From: Sinomicrobium soli
GTDB taxonomy: Bacteria; Bacteroidota; Bacteroidia; Flavobacteriales; Flavobacteriaceae
DNA length: 64,000 bases
Direction: 5' to 3'
NCBI RefSeq assembly: GCF_003285545.1
Contig: NZ_QLNV01000002.1
Coordinates: 372,001 to 436,000, forward strand
The notes under the pieces are model-generated. The model was given only the letters and a program-made list of their open reading frames with translations, was not told the DNA's origin and made no database searches. Shown in pieces: positions 52,459 through 61,732 of the stretch. Both the position numbers and the translations under genes were made by a program. Every line of letters begins with the position of its first letter. The first letter of the stretch is position 1.

Positions 52459-54522
52459 TTAAGAAACTGCGGAACCGGAATTGACATTCATCAGGCACTC
52501 AATAGTTATGGTAGTGCCTTTCCCCTTTTCGGATAAGATATCCATATCGCCCCCCAGAAACTCTACCCTGGCTCGGATATTGGTCCATCCCGCACTGCGT
52601 TTTCCGGAAATGGCCTCCATGTCAAAACCGACGCCATCGTCTTCCACAGTCAGGAATATCTTGTCTTCTACCTGTTGTAACTGTACGTAGATCAGGGATG
52701 CCCTGGCGTGTTTTATCGCATTGTTTACCAACTCCTGCATAATGCGGTAGACCACCATCTGCCTGGAATGGTCCATATCATTCGTATAATTGAAAACACT
52801 GCAGTCCATACGTATCCGGGAATTCCTGAACCGTTCGCAATACTCCTTTATCGCCTCTCCCAACCCGTATCTTATCAGTATCTCCGGCATCATACTATGG
52901 GCTATACGGCGCAATTCATTAACGGCATCATCCAGGTGTTCCATCGTCTTGTCCATCAGCCCCTGCCCCTTGGCTTCGGTAAGTATATTTCGCACTGCCG
53001 ACATTTCAATTTTGATTCCCGACAACAGTCCGCCAAGCCCGTCGTGCAGGTCCCGGGCCAGCCTGCTCCGTTCCTGCTCCTGCCCTTCCAGCATGGCAGA
53101 GAGCAGGGCTATGTGGTTTTTCTGCTCTATTTCTCCCATTTCCATGAGGTGGAGCTGTTTCTGCTGCTTCATGGCCCTGGTACGTTGCTGATTGGCATAA
53201 AACAGGAAGATCACAGCGATAAACCCGATAATGGTAAGGCCTATATAAAGCTGGTTCAGCTTTTTTCCATACACCAGTTTTTCCTGGAGCACTGCCAGCT
53301 CCCGTTCTTTTCTGCTGGCCTCATACTGGGCTTCCAGTTTCTGAGCGAGCGCCATTTTCTCCATGTCGAACTTATCGGTATATTCCCGCACATACTGCTT
53401 GTAATATTGAAGTGCCTCGGCAGGTTTTCCCTGTTTTTCCCGGATCATGGAAAAGTACTGCGATACCTTGGGTACTATCCGCTGGTTGGCAACCGGGTCT
53501 TCATGTACGGAAATAGCCGCATTGCCCACCAGGAATTCTGCCCGGGTATAGTCTTCTTCAGAGATGGCATAATCGGCCAGCATGATATAACTCCTGGCCA
53601 GTACCGAATGCTCCCCGATACGACGCGCTTCCTCCACGGCCATATCGAGATAGTTAAACACGGAATCGCGATAAGACACCGGCAGATACCCCGAATATAT
53701 TTCAGCGATATGGTAAGCGGCCACCGGCAAACGGGAAAGGTGTATCACCCGGTCGCGATGGCGTTCCAGCACGTTTACCGAATGTTTGTAGTAATACAGT
53801 GCCGAATCGCGGAGGTGTTCCCTCGACATATCCTTTGTAAAACGGTCGAAAAAGCTATGGGCCTTTAACTGAATGGCCGTGGTCATGGCATCGGGATCTC
53901 CGCTTTTCCGGGCATCCTCCATACACAGGGCGGCATATTTACGCTGGTTCTGGGTATCACTCCACTGGCCATAGATATCTGATATATCAGCATATACCTC
54001 ACTCCGCCATTCGTATTTTTCAGTCCCTTCCAGGTCTTCCAGGGCCCTGAACAGGTCGATAATGGCCTCCCGGAGCTTATTTTCCCTGACCATCAGCCGG
54101 CCCCTGGTGTACTGTACATATCCCAGGACCGCCTTATGCGAGGTATTCTTTACATAATAGACAGCACTATCCATACTCTCTCCCGCCTGTAACATCTGGT
54201 CGTCACCGGCGTAATACCGGGCAAGAACCGCAAACAGGAAAGCCTTATAGTGCTTGTCTTCAAGGTGGTCGGCAAGCCTCAATGCCCGTTGTATCATCTC
54301 AAAACCATCCTTGTGTTCCCTCCGGTAGTATACCACCTCGGCCAGTCTTGCCATGGTCATTATCCTTTCCGGCTCCGACAGGTTCCGCCGCGCAAGTTCC
54401 AGCCGGAGGGAATCCTCCACAATATGCGCTTTGACCGGCAGGGCAGCCCCCAGCGCCAATCCCAGAAAAAGCCATAGGGCAAACGAAGCGGGTGATATTT
54501 TATACAAGAGGTTCCTGAACAT
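52459..54522 (-). CDS. TPR-containing sensor histidine kinase (HisKA_3 type)
   Basis: From the ATG at 54522 the protein has 687 residues. A signal peptide or anchor (SFALWLFLGLALGAALPVKA) leads to a periplasmic helical region of TPR-like repeats (about 45-400). One membrane helix (LYIGLTIIGFIAVIFLFYANQ) precedes the kinase core. The phospho-acceptor is His493 in LARDLHDGLGG, and the ATPase lobe has ELVNNAIKHARA and EDDGVGFD. This is the NarX/LiaS class that pairs with LuxR-type regulators such as the convergent one at 51770. The frame upstream of 54522 is excluded by the promoter at 54579-54609. Confidence 0.93.
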   Translation of the reverse strand: MFRNLLYKISPASFALWLFLGLALGAALPVKAHIVEDSLRLELARRNLSEPERIMTMARLAEVVYYRREHKDGFEMIQRALRLADHLEDKHYKAFLFAVLARYYAGDDQMLQAGESMDSAVYYVKNTSHKAVLGYVQYTRGRLMVRENKLREAIIDLFRALEDLEGTEKYEWRSEVYADISDIYGQWSDTQNQRKYAALCMEDARKSGDPDAMTTAIQLKAHSFFDRFTKDMSREHLRDSALYYYKHSVNVLERHRDRVIHLSRLPVAAYHIAEIYSGYLPVSYRDSVFNYLDMAVEEARRIGEHSVLARSYIMLADYAISEEDYTRAEFLVGNAAISVHEDPVANQRIVPKVSQYFSMIREKQGKPAEALQYYKQYVREYTDKFDMEKMALAQKLEAQYEASRKERELAVLQEKLVYGKKLNQLYIGLTIIGFIAVIFLFYANQQRTRAMKQQKQLHLMEMGEIEQKNHIALLSAMLEGQEQERSRLARDLHDGLGGLLSGIKIEMSAVRNILTEAKGQGLMDKTMEHLDDAVNELRRIAHSMMPEILIRYGLGEAIKEYCERFRNSRIRMDCSVFNYTNDMDHSRQMVVYRIMQELVNNAIKHARASLIYVQLQQVEDKIFLTVEDDGVGFDMEAISGKRSAGWTNIRARVEFLGGDMDILSEKGKGTTITIECLMNVNSGSAVS

Positions 54523-54578
54523 TCGTAAATTATTATTTGAGAAACGGTTTCCGAAAATATGGCTGTTATACCTTCGTA

Positions 54579-54609
54579 CAAAGGTACCCGGGCACGGCAT
54601 CATGTACAA
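54579..54609 (-). promoter_or_regulatory. Histidine kinase promoter (TTG-N20-TACCTTTG)
   Basis: Minus strand: TTG (54609-54607), 20-nt spacer, TACCTTTG (54586-54579). Transcription would start near 54572, about 50 nt before the kinase ATG. Confidence 0.55.
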
Positions 54610-54627
54610 TCCCAGAAAAAGGGTATT

Positions 54628-55449
54628 TTAGGGAGTATCGGTCTTCCCGTGAGGGACCTCATCCTTCCCCTGCACTGCTGCGGGAAGCCCGTCTTCCAGG
54701 TTGGGCAACGGCGCTCCTACCGTAAATTGCTGAGTGGTAATACGCATGGTATAAAAACTTCTCTTTCTCTCGGCTTCCAGCACTATACTTTCTGTAGATG
54801 CGAACATGTTTTCGGTAGGTACTTCCCAGAACCCCCACTGCGTCCCTGCCGACCATATGGTTTCCCTGCTGCCATCGGTACGCGTCCAGCGCAACACGGG
54901 CTGCCCCAGGAGAATATCTTCCTCGGAAGACATGGTTTCCAGGCTGTCCTGTAGCGATTTCGGGACAGGTACGGGCTCAAAAAAAAGCCGGAAGGCTTCG
55001 GGTATACCCGCTTCATCTTCAGATATCACCCCGTCTTTCAGATCATATACTACCGTCCGCCCTGGGGTACGTACCGTGAGATTTCCCTCGAAGGTCAGTT
55101 CAAAACGACATTCGCCGGGATTTACATAATGCCCCGTCATGCCAAAACCCCACGATTCCACCCGCTGTACGATCTTGTCCTTATGTATGCTAAGGCGATA
55201 TCGTCGGGTACCCAGCAGGTCTATTTCCTTTTTCGAAAGGCCCGACACCTTTTTTCCGGCATCCTCACATATTCCTACCGCATCGAGATAACGTTGCCTG
55301 ATAATATTGTTCCCGTCATCATCTACAGTCTCCATACGCTGATCCACATAGATATCCGGAACTTCATCGGTACCACACGAAAAAAGCAATAACACAACAC
55401 CCCCGGTAAACAAAAGGCGTAAAACCTGTAACGGGGTGTGCATATTCAT
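54628..55449 (-). CDS. Lipoprotein of unknown function
   Basis: From 55449 (MNMHTPLQ) the protein has 273 residues, with a lipobox around LLLFSC followed by GTDEVPD. The mature part is predicted mainly beta, rich in Trp and charged residues (VESWGFGMTGHYVNPGECRFELTF, WSAGTQWGFWEVP). No family is recognised. In-frame codons up to 55539 lack a signal sequence and are left out. It ends 105 nt before the kinase start on the same strand, with a kinase promoter between. Confidence 0.72.
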   Translation of the reverse strand: MNMHTPLQVLRLLFTGGVVLLLFSCGTDEVPDIYVDQRMETVDDDGNNIIRQRYLDAVGICEDAGKKVSGLSKKEIDLLGTRRYRLSIHKDKIVQRVESWGFGMTGHYVNPGECRFELTFEGNLTVRTPGRTVVYDLKDGVISEDEAGIPEAFRLFFEPVPVPKSLQDSLETMSSEEDILLGQPVLRWTRTDGSRETIWSAGTQWGFWEVPTENMFASTESIVLEAERKRSFYTMRITTQQFTVGAPLPNLEDGLPAAVQGKDEVPHGKTDTP

Positions 55450-55601
55450 GAGGTAACGGTTGTTGTTTTTCGTGGCAATCACGGGGTAAAAATACTTTTT
55501 TTCAACAAAACACAGCCTAATAATCATGGTTTTATACACTTCCCCGGAAAGAGATCACTCCCCGGCACAAGCCTGGCTTTGCTTCTCAGAATAATAAACA
55601 A

Positions 55602-55622
55602 CCCGGATGTCCGACACCCGGG
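55602..55622 (-). terminator. Terminator of the cobalamin operon
   Basis: CCCGGATGTCC and GACACCCGGG form a stem with one mismatch, 24 nt past the last stop of the operon; the minus-strand tail is TTGTTTATT. Confidence 0.65.
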
Positions 55623-55646
55623 CTGCCTCCTGTTTTACGGGTAAAT

Positions 55647-57014
55647 TCATTCTTCATGAAAAACGGACACCGAAGGGAAGTAGTAGCCTTCATAGGCCTT
55701 TTCTTCCTTTCTGCCGGCAGTGTGTGCGTCGTACAGGAGAAGCAGATTATTACTGAAACTCTCTCCGAACCCTTTATTTACGGTATTGACCACCAGGGTT
55801 TCCGCGTTCCGGTCATACCCTATTCCCGAACCATAAGTAACCCGTTCTCCGGGCAGGGTTACAAAGGGAGAAGACAGGGAAGCGGTATCTCCGGTATAGC
55901 GATAAATCTCATTTCCCCCGCTAAACGCACTGTTCTTTGCAATATACACCTCCGTATCTCCCGCGGTAATAGACCCCGGGTGCCAGGCTCCCCACGAACC
56001 GTGGGCCTGGAACCCGAGTTCCACTTCCACGGTCTCCAGAGAAAACGGTTCTACTCCTATAAGCCGGGTACCCCCGGCCATCCATACCCTGCCGTCGGCG
56101 GTCTGTGCAAACCCTGTAACGATCCCCGGTATGGTCTTTTCTATTTCCAGGGAAGAAGCGTTCAGGATTATGGCGCCCTGGCTTTGTGAAAGGACAAAGA
56201 CATGGTTACCTGCTTTTATCAGGTCGCCGGTCTGCCCGTCAATACCTTCTACCCTACTGCCCATTTCCAGCGGCTCCAGGTTTAAGTTATACAGCCCGTT
56301 GCCCGAACTCACCAGCCCCCGGCTGTTATCCAGTCCCGCAAAAGCACGCCAGTCATTACCGCCCTGTGCCGGTATTCTTCCTTTCTCTTTCAAAGAATAG
56401 GCATCTGCCACCACCAGGGGGCCGCCTACTTTTGAAAGGAGAAAGAGCTGTTCATTATGGATCGTTCCGAACTGCAGCGTGGAACTTACAGGTAACAGGT
56501 CCTTGTCCGGGTTGGCCTTTACGAACACACTGTCCTCCACAGCCCCGGTATCGTACCGGTAAAAACTTAAGGTACCCGTTCCATGCCCGAACCAGCCTTC
56601 GTTAACAATAAAAAAACCGTTTTCATATCCTCCGAGAGTATGGATCTTATAGACGACAGCGGCTTCATCCTCATCATTTGTAACGGTAAAAGATATTTCA
56701 TAATCTCCGCGCTCGGCAGGCTCAAAGGTAAAAACGGAGTCCTTTCCCACTTCTTCGCCGGCAATCATCCAGCGGCAAGAAACCGAACTCCCGGACTGCC
56801 ATTGAGGCTGTAGTGTAATGGTCTGCCCCAGGGTAAGTGTATCCTGTAGCTTCTGTTCGATGATCACCACGGAATCCCGGGGCACTTCAACCTCTCCCCC
56901 GGGGTTTCCTGAGGGATCATCTTCCGTAAAGTTATCATCATCGCTGTCACATGCCACAAAACCGGCAAAAACCAGCAGGCATAGTATGCGGATTATATAT
57001 CTGGTATGTTTCAT
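55647..57014 (-). CDS. PKD plus beta-propeller surface lipoprotein (BtuG-like, second copy)
   Basis: The 455-residue protein has a lipobox ending at Cys22 (AGFVAC) followed by DSDDDN, an acidic surface-export signal. A PKD-like domain (about 50-125: QWQSGSSVSCRWMIAGEEVGKDSVFTFEPAERGDYEISF) precedes a YncE/DUF5074-type propeller opening with ENGFFIVNEGWFGHGTGTL. The same opening occurs in the protein at 58209. Propellers of this type (BtuG) bind B12 at the surface of Bacteroides. Last gene of the riboswitch-led operon, so a cobalamin-binding role is inferred. Confidence 0.82.
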   Translation of the reverse strand: MKHTRYIIRILCLLVFAGFVACDSDDDNFTEDDPSGNPGGEVEVPRDSVVIIEQKLQDTLTLGQTITLQPQWQSGSSVSCRWMIAGEEVGKDSVFTFEPAERGDYEISFTVTNDEDEAAVVYKIHTLGGYENGFFIVNEGWFGHGTGTLSFYRYDTGAVEDSVFVKANPDKDLLPVSSTLQFGTIHNEQLFLLSKVGGPLVVADAYSLKEKGRIPAQGGNDWRAFAGLDNSRGLVSSGNGLYNLNLEPLEMGSRVEGIDGQTGDLIKAGNHVFVLSQSQGAIILNASSLEIEKTIPGIVTGFAQTADGRVWMAGGTRLIGVEPFSLETVEVELGFQAHGSWGAWHPGSITAGDTEVYIAKNSAFSGGNEIYRYTGDTASLSSPFVTLPGERVTYGSGIGYDRNAETLVVNTVNKGFGESFSNNLLLLYDAHTAGRKEEKAYEGYYFPSVSVFHEE

Positions 57015-57040
57015 TGCTGTAAATTTTATTCGTTGTTTTT

Positions 57041-58171
57041 TTATGGCATATTAAGATCGGAAACCCCGAGGATCTCGGTAGACAGTTCTCCCAGCCATCC
57101 CATATTGGCCTGTATACCGGTCTGTACCCGGATAAAATCGATACCTTCCAGTGATACCTTATCGCCATTTTCATCCATAGCATCCGAAATATCGATCTCA
57201 TCGCCTCCCTGGATATTATCGGCATATCCGTAATCGAAGGGTGCGCTGGTTATGTATGAAGGATTGCTCATATCAATATTCACAGAAGGCAACAGGGTAC
57301 CCTTAAGCGTATAACTGTCTTCTTCTATCCATTCCGGGTAATAGGGCTGCTGGTGAAAAGCATTGACAGCCACTTCCCCGCTGTTGCCCCGGTTATCGGT
57401 CCACGGTACACTTTGTGCAGGGTCCCCTGGCCGGTAGTATGTCACTTCATAATCGCGGGTAGCCCCTTCCATATCGTGAGCGCTTCCCTTTATCTCATAC
57501 CAGGTGTCATCAGGCAATCCGTTGCCGTTCTCGTCGGCCATCACATAGATAATACCGGGTTCGGAAAAATTGCTCATCGCATTGTTGGCAAACAGGATAT
57601 CCGGCTCTCCTTCCCTGTTGATCACCGTATGGTCGAAGCCGAGTACGATACTTCCTCCCCAGGCCCCGAGGGTCACCATCCCGGTTTTACCGAGAATCCC
57701 CTCGGCGCTTTCAAAATTACCCGGGCTCTTGTTCATAAACTGCCCCGGGGCAGGGCGATATTCGAAAAGTTCAGTGACATAGCGGTTGCTGTCCCCGGTC
57801 ACCGGACGGATATTAAGGGGAACTGTAATTTCAAATTTCCTTGTCACTTCTCCCCCATCGTTAAAAGCGCGGTATACCAGGGTATGTTTACCGCTTATTA
57901 CCGCTTCAAAAACATACCGGTTACCGGAAGCGACCAGCGAATCGTTCAATATCCATTCTTCTTCATATACCAGTTGATCTAAGTTGCCGGAAACAAACTC
58001 CAGCTGTTCCCCGATAGGGATTTCCAGTGACGTATCGGTTACCGACAGTGCTACCCTGGGTTTTATGGGGATAAGCTCATCATCCCCTGTACAGGACCCC
58101 GTAAAAACGGCCATTACAGCGCTGCATACATAAAGGGCAATGCTTTTACCCAGTGTGTTCTTTGTGTTCAT
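57041..58171 (-). CDS. PKD-like surface lipoprotein of the cobalamin operon
   Basis: The 376-residue protein has a lipobox ending near Cys27 (VFTGSC) followed by TGDDELIP. A PKD-like segment (about 40-115: VSGNLDQLVYEEEWILNDSLVASGNRYVF) is followed by a larger beta domain (about 125-370) with TLGAWGGSIVLGFDHTVIN, PGIIYVMADENGNGLPDDTWYEIKG and YGYADNIQGGDEIDI. Similar 'cell surface protein' genes accompany btuB genes in Bacteroidota, and some act as extra B12-binding lipoproteins; a specific match to BtuH cannot be claimed. The two flanking genes are 26 and 37 nt away. Confidence 0.78.
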   Translation of the reverse strand: MNTKNTLGKSIALYVCSAVMAVFTGSCTGDDELIPIKPRVALSVTDTSLEIPIGEQLEFVSGNLDQLVYEEEWILNDSLVASGNRYVFEAVISGKHTLVYRAFNDGGEVTRKFEITVPLNIRPVTGDSNRYVTELFEYRPAPGQFMNKSPGNFESAEGILGKTGMVTLGAWGGSIVLGFDHTVINREGEPDILFANNAMSNFSEPGIIYVMADENGNGLPDDTWYEIKGSAHDMEGATRDYEVTYYRPGDPAQSVPWTDNRGNSGEVAVNAFHQQPYYPEWIEEDSYTLKGTLLPSVNIDMSNPSYITSAPFDYGYADNIQGGDEIDISDAMDENGDKVSLEGIDFIRVQTGIQANMGWLGELSTEILGVSDLNMP

Positions 58172-58208
58172 TTCTTTTAGATTAAATAGTTAGTTATTGT
58201 AAGCGTCC

Positions 58209-59327
58209 TTATTTTACAAAAGCTATATGTGCCGGAATATCACCTGTGACCTGTGTCCATTTTAATGTACCATCGGGGTTAAAGCAATACAGGGTTCCCG
58301 GGCTTACGTAATCTTTGGCATCGGTAAGCAGTATTTCACCGTTCTCAGGATTAATGGCTATACCATAAGGAACCTCTATGTTTTCCTGAGTTTCATCTTT
58401 AATAAACATTTCGTTGATTATTTTCTCCGTACGCGTATCGATCATGCTGTACGAAACCACATTTTCATTGGTGTGATAATTAAATTCGGTGCTATAGGCA
58501 TAGAGTATCCCGTCATGAAGGGTCATGTTGCTCACTCCAAGGTCAAAAACCTTTTTTACGGTATCTGCCGCTACCACGTACAAACTGGAGGGTATATCGT
58601 AATAATCACCTCTAGAAGAGACATACAAATCTCCGTAACTATCGACCTTTACTCGGTGCAGATTGATCCCCAGTGCTATACGCTTCTCCTCTTTAAATGA
58701 TACTATATCGATCACGGAAAGTGTATTCTCATAATCCGGTGGACTATACCCCCCGGAATTGGCCACATAAAGTTTTCCGTTATACCCGGCCAGCTCCTCC
58801 GGTTGTCTTCCCACTTCTACCGTACGGGTAATTTCCAGGCTGGTAGTATCGATCTCGGCCACCATCCCGTTGGGGGCATCGGGGTCTATGGCCACTTCTC
58901 CGAGATAGGCGCTCAGGTAGGCCTTCCCCCCGTAAAAAGTGATATAGCGGCAGTTCTGCACATCTATTTTCCCCAGCCGTTTCCCGGTATGTACATCGAG
59001 TACTTCCACCTTATTGGAAACATTGACCACCACATAGAGTTTGGAGCCATAGACGGCAATATCGTTCCCCACATCGCCCAGCCCGCCTACCAGGCCGGGA
59101 TTGGCCTTGCTGAACACATTCCTGGTATAGGTGCCGGAGCCGTAATCGTAAAAATCCAGCGACGCTTTATTCGCCCCCATATTACCTTCGTTCAGCAGGT
59201 AAAAGCCATCGGTATATGTTCTTTCCTCTCCTTTTTCTTCGGGATCAAAAGTGTCGTCGTTACGGCAGCCCGCCACCAGGATCACTCCGCAAAAAAACAG
59301 GTACCTGAAGTGTACTATATTTTTCAT
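58209..59327 (-). CDS. BtuG-like beta-propeller surface lipoprotein
   Basis: The 372-residue protein has a lipobox ending at Cys21 (LVAGC) followed by RNDDTFDPEE. A seven-bladed YncE/DUF5074 propeller covers the rest: DGFYLLNEGNMGANKASLDFYDYGSG, then repeated blades such as GSKLYVVVNVSNKVEVLDVHTGK and NGKLYVANSGGYSPPDYENTLSVID. BtuG proteins of Bacteroides pair with BtuB and capture cobalamin with very high affinity. The location directly after the btuB-like gene and behind a B12 riboswitch supports the same job here. Confidence 0.87.
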   Translation of the reverse strand: MKNIVHFRYLFFCGVILVAGCRNDDTFDPEEKGEERTYTDGFYLLNEGNMGANKASLDFYDYGSGTYTRNVFSKANPGLVGGLGDVGNDIAVYGSKLYVVVNVSNKVEVLDVHTGKRLGKIDVQNCRYITFYGGKAYLSAYLGEVAIDPDAPNGMVAEIDTTSLEITRTVEVGRQPEELAGYNGKLYVANSGGYSPPDYENTLSVIDIVSFKEEKRIALGINLHRVKVDSYGDLYVSSRGDYYDIPSSLYVVAADTVKKVFDLGVSNMTLHDGILYAYSTEFNYHTNENVVSYSMIDTRTEKIINEMFIKDETQENIEVPYGIAINPENGEILLTDAKDYVSPGTLYCFNPDGTLKWTQVTGDIPAHIAFVK

Positions 59328-59343
59328 TTGTATTGGTTATTGA

Positions 59344-59392
59344 GTTATTCGGTTATTAAGGTTATCAGGCATCGTCTGAATAACCGAATAAC
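59344..59392. repeat. Inverted repeat between the receptor and propeller genes
   Basis: GTTATTCGGTTATT (59344-59357) and AATAACCGAATAAC (59379-59392) are perfect 14-nt inverse copies, with more GGTTAT and GATAAC units around. It occupies the 103-nt gap inside the operon and belongs to the GGTTATT family found elsewhere in the window. In RNA it would form a long stem able to tune expression of downstream genes. Confidence 0.75.
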
Positions 59393-59430
59393 CTGATAAC
59401 TTAGTAACTGCTCCGTGCTCCTTCCCTTCT

Positions 59431-61449
59431 TCACAGGGTATAGTTCAGCACAATACGATAAGAACGCCCCGGCATGGGGAAATTCCTGATCACATCGTAA
59501 TATTGGTTCAAAAGGTTATTGATCTCGACGGCAACCTCCATTTTGTTTCCGAAAACATTCATTTCATGCCTTGCAGCCATATCATGGGTATACCAGGGCT
59601 GCAGGTAATTCGACGGGATATTGGCCTTCTGGCTATAGCGTTCGCCGGTGTATATAAAGCTGTAATTGAGCTGCCATTTGCGGTATGCTGCCGAAATACC
59701 GGCGCTTCCGCTGTGCACCGGGATATAGGGGATCTGGTCTCCGTATGCCGAACTTCCGGGAGTTACATCAAGCGCTTCCTGCCAGGTAAAGCTGAGCTGT
59801 GCCCCGTATACCAGTCCCCACCCGGTTTCCCCGGACAGCTTTGCTTTCGCCTCTATTCCCGTGGTTTCCACCTTTCCCAGGTTGAGCATCGTCCACCGGA
59901 ACAGGTTGGTTCCCGGTACGGCAACGATCTTGTCCCTGATCCATATCCTGTAAACATCGCCCTGAAGTTCCAGCAGGTATGTTCCGGGGTGGTACCTATA
60001 GGAAAAGCCGGCATTGAGCTGTCTGGTATATTCCGGTTTTAAAAAAGTATTGCCTATAAACGTGTAATAGAGGTCATTGAACGTCGGCATCCGGAAGATA
60101 CGCTTGTAAAAAGCCCTTAACCTGAAATCCGGGTTACCGAACGGTTGCCAGCCCGCCATCAGGGTGGGGGTAAATTCCTGCCGGTCTTCCGCCCCTTTAT
60201 AATACCGTACCCGGTCTTTGACCGTGGTACTCAGCAACCCCGCCTGTATGTTTAACCGGGGCAGGTCTATATTGGTGGTCAGTGCCACCAGGTAATTGTT
60301 CCGTTCAGGGTAGGCAAAGCGGTACAGATTGGCATCCAGGGTATTGTTTTCGTAATCCACGGCCAGTCCCAGTTTCCAGAAACCGGTGAACCTATACGTA
60401 TTGGACAGGGAAAAATAAAGGCTTTCCTGGTGGTACCTGTTATCCAGAAAGCCGGAGGTCGTCACCATTTCCGGGTCGAGGTAACGGCTGTAATCCTTGC
60501 TGTATTTCCCCCGGAATACCACGGAATAACGTTCGCTTACCTGCTGCCGGAACTCACCCTGGAGAAAACTGTTCCTGTCCCACAGGCGCTGCGCCCGGTA
60601 AAACCTGTTGGCCACTACCGCGCCGGGCAGTCCTCTTTCGGAATCGTAATGATAGTATTTCAGGAACCATTTGCTGTTGAACCCCGTGGTACCGTAAAGT
60701 GCCCCTTCTACCCGCCAGGCATTGATATCGGCATTTTCCCTGGTGGCCGTAGTGTCGTAAACACCATTGGTAAACCGGTATTTATAACGCCCATGTGCAT
60801 AGGTATAGGCCGTGCTCAACCGGGCCGAAAGGTAGTCGCTGATCTTGTAATCAAGATTGAGATAAGGATTTGCCAGTCCGAATGAACCCGTTTTTATTCC
60901 CGCGTGAAGATGATAGGTCTCGCCCGCTGCAAATTCCGGTTTCCGGGATTGCAGGTATATGGTGCTGGCCGATGCATAGGCTTTTGCCGACTGCCCCGCG
61001 TCCGGGCGCTGGCCGTTGTAAAGGGCGATCTCTTCCATATTGTCCAGGGCATACTTGCCCAGGTCTACCTGCCCGTTCTGGGCATTCCCGAGACGGATAC
61101 CGTCGTAAAACACCCCGGTATGCTCGGTGCCCATACTGCGTACATTGATGGTCTTCAGGCCGCCCACCCCGCCGTAATCCTTAAGCTGCACCCCGCTGAA
61201 ATACCTGACGGCATCGGCTACCGAAAGGCTGTTCAGCTTTTTCAACGCCTCTCCCGTCAACACCTGTACCGGTACAGGAGCCGTATGTTCCGGCAGTTTT
61301 CGCTGTTGCCACAGCACCACCTCTTCCAGCTGGCGGTACTCCGTAAGGCTATCCTTTTCCTGGGCATATCCCGCATAAGCGGCAAACACCGGCAGGCACC
61401 CCCACAGGTAACGCCATATTGCAGTACATCTGTTGTTTTTAGCTGACAT
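59431..61449 (-). CDS. btuB: BtuB-like TonB-dependent cobalamin receptor
   Basis: From the ATG at 61449 the protein has 672 residues. After a signal peptide (VFAAYAGYAQ) comes the TonB-box region, then the plug: SVADAVRYFSGVQLKDYGGVGGLKTINVRSMGTEHTGVFYDG (about 75-120), and a 22-strand barrel ending YRIVLNYTL. It is of the compact BtuB type without an N-terminal carboxypeptidase-like domain. The cobalamin riboswitch directly upstream fixes the substrate class as B12 or related corrinoids. An upstream in-frame TTG at 61461 is less likely as a start. Confidence 0.92.
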   Translation of the reverse strand: MSAKNNRCTAIWRYLWGCLPVFAAYAGYAQEKDSLTEYRQLEEVVLWQQRKLPEHTAPVPVQVLTGEALKKLNSLSVADAVRYFSGVQLKDYGGVGGLKTINVRSMGTEHTGVFYDGIRLGNAQNGQVDLGKYALDNMEEIALYNGQRPDAGQSAKAYASASTIYLQSRKPEFAAGETYHLHAGIKTGSFGLANPYLNLDYKISDYLSARLSTAYTYAHGRYKYRFTNGVYDTTATRENADINAWRVEGALYGTTGFNSKWFLKYYHYDSERGLPGAVVANRFYRAQRLWDRNSFLQGEFRQQVSERYSVVFRGKYSKDYSRYLDPEMVTTSGFLDNRYHQESLYFSLSNTYRFTGFWKLGLAVDYENNTLDANLYRFAYPERNNYLVALTTNIDLPRLNIQAGLLSTTVKDRVRYYKGAEDRQEFTPTLMAGWQPFGNPDFRLRAFYKRIFRMPTFNDLYYTFIGNTFLKPEYTRQLNAGFSYRYHPGTYLLELQGDVYRIWIRDKIVAVPGTNLFRWTMLNLGKVETTGIEAKAKLSGETGWGLVYGAQLSFTWQEALDVTPGSSAYGDQIPYIPVHSGSAGISAAYRKWQLNYSFIYTGERYSQKANIPSNYLQPWYTHDMAARHEMNVFGNKMEVAVEINNLLNQYYDVIRNFPMPGRSYRIVLNYTL

Positions 61450-61557
61450 CTCCCGTATCAAACCTATTTATATGGCCGGGACGACGGAAAGTAAAAGGAT
61501 ACGGATATCCTCATATTCCGGCTTCAATCCCCGAAAGCCATGAATAAACCATATAAA

Positions 61558-61716
61558 CCGGCAGGTATTCTGACTTGCTCCCTCCCCCGGCCTTCCCATT
61601 CCTCTCCGGAACAGTGGCCATTAAACGGGTTCGGTTTTTACGAGCTTACAGCTGCGGGACAGTTCCGGATTCACACCGGATTCCCTTTTAATACCGGTGC
61701 AGGGCACCGGTAACCG
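61558..61716 (-). promoter_or_regulatory. Cobalamin (B12) riboswitch
   Basis: On the minus strand the RNA runs from GGTTACCGGTGCC through GAATCCGGTGTGAATCC, GTCCCGCAGCTGTAAG, GCCACTG, GGAATGGGAAGGCC to the B12 box AGTCAGAATACCTGCC (61575-61560). All the conserved blocks of the class are present in order. TTTATATGG next to the B12 box (61557-61549) is complementary to CCATATAAA (61475-61467), 18-26 nt before the receptor ATG, which may be the expression platform. Bound cobalamin would reduce synthesis of the uptake operon. Confidence 0.96.
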
Positions 61717-61724
61717 ATTTTCGG

Positions 61725-61732
61725 CAAAGATA
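61725..61732 (-). promoter_or_regulatory. -7 promoter element of the cobalamin operon
   Basis: TATCTTTG on the minus strand (61732-61725) fits TAnnTTTG exactly and lies 9 nt before the first riboswitch block. No TTG box is seen at the expected distance. The remaining 61733-61954 contains no gene that can be supported. Confidence 0.6.
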
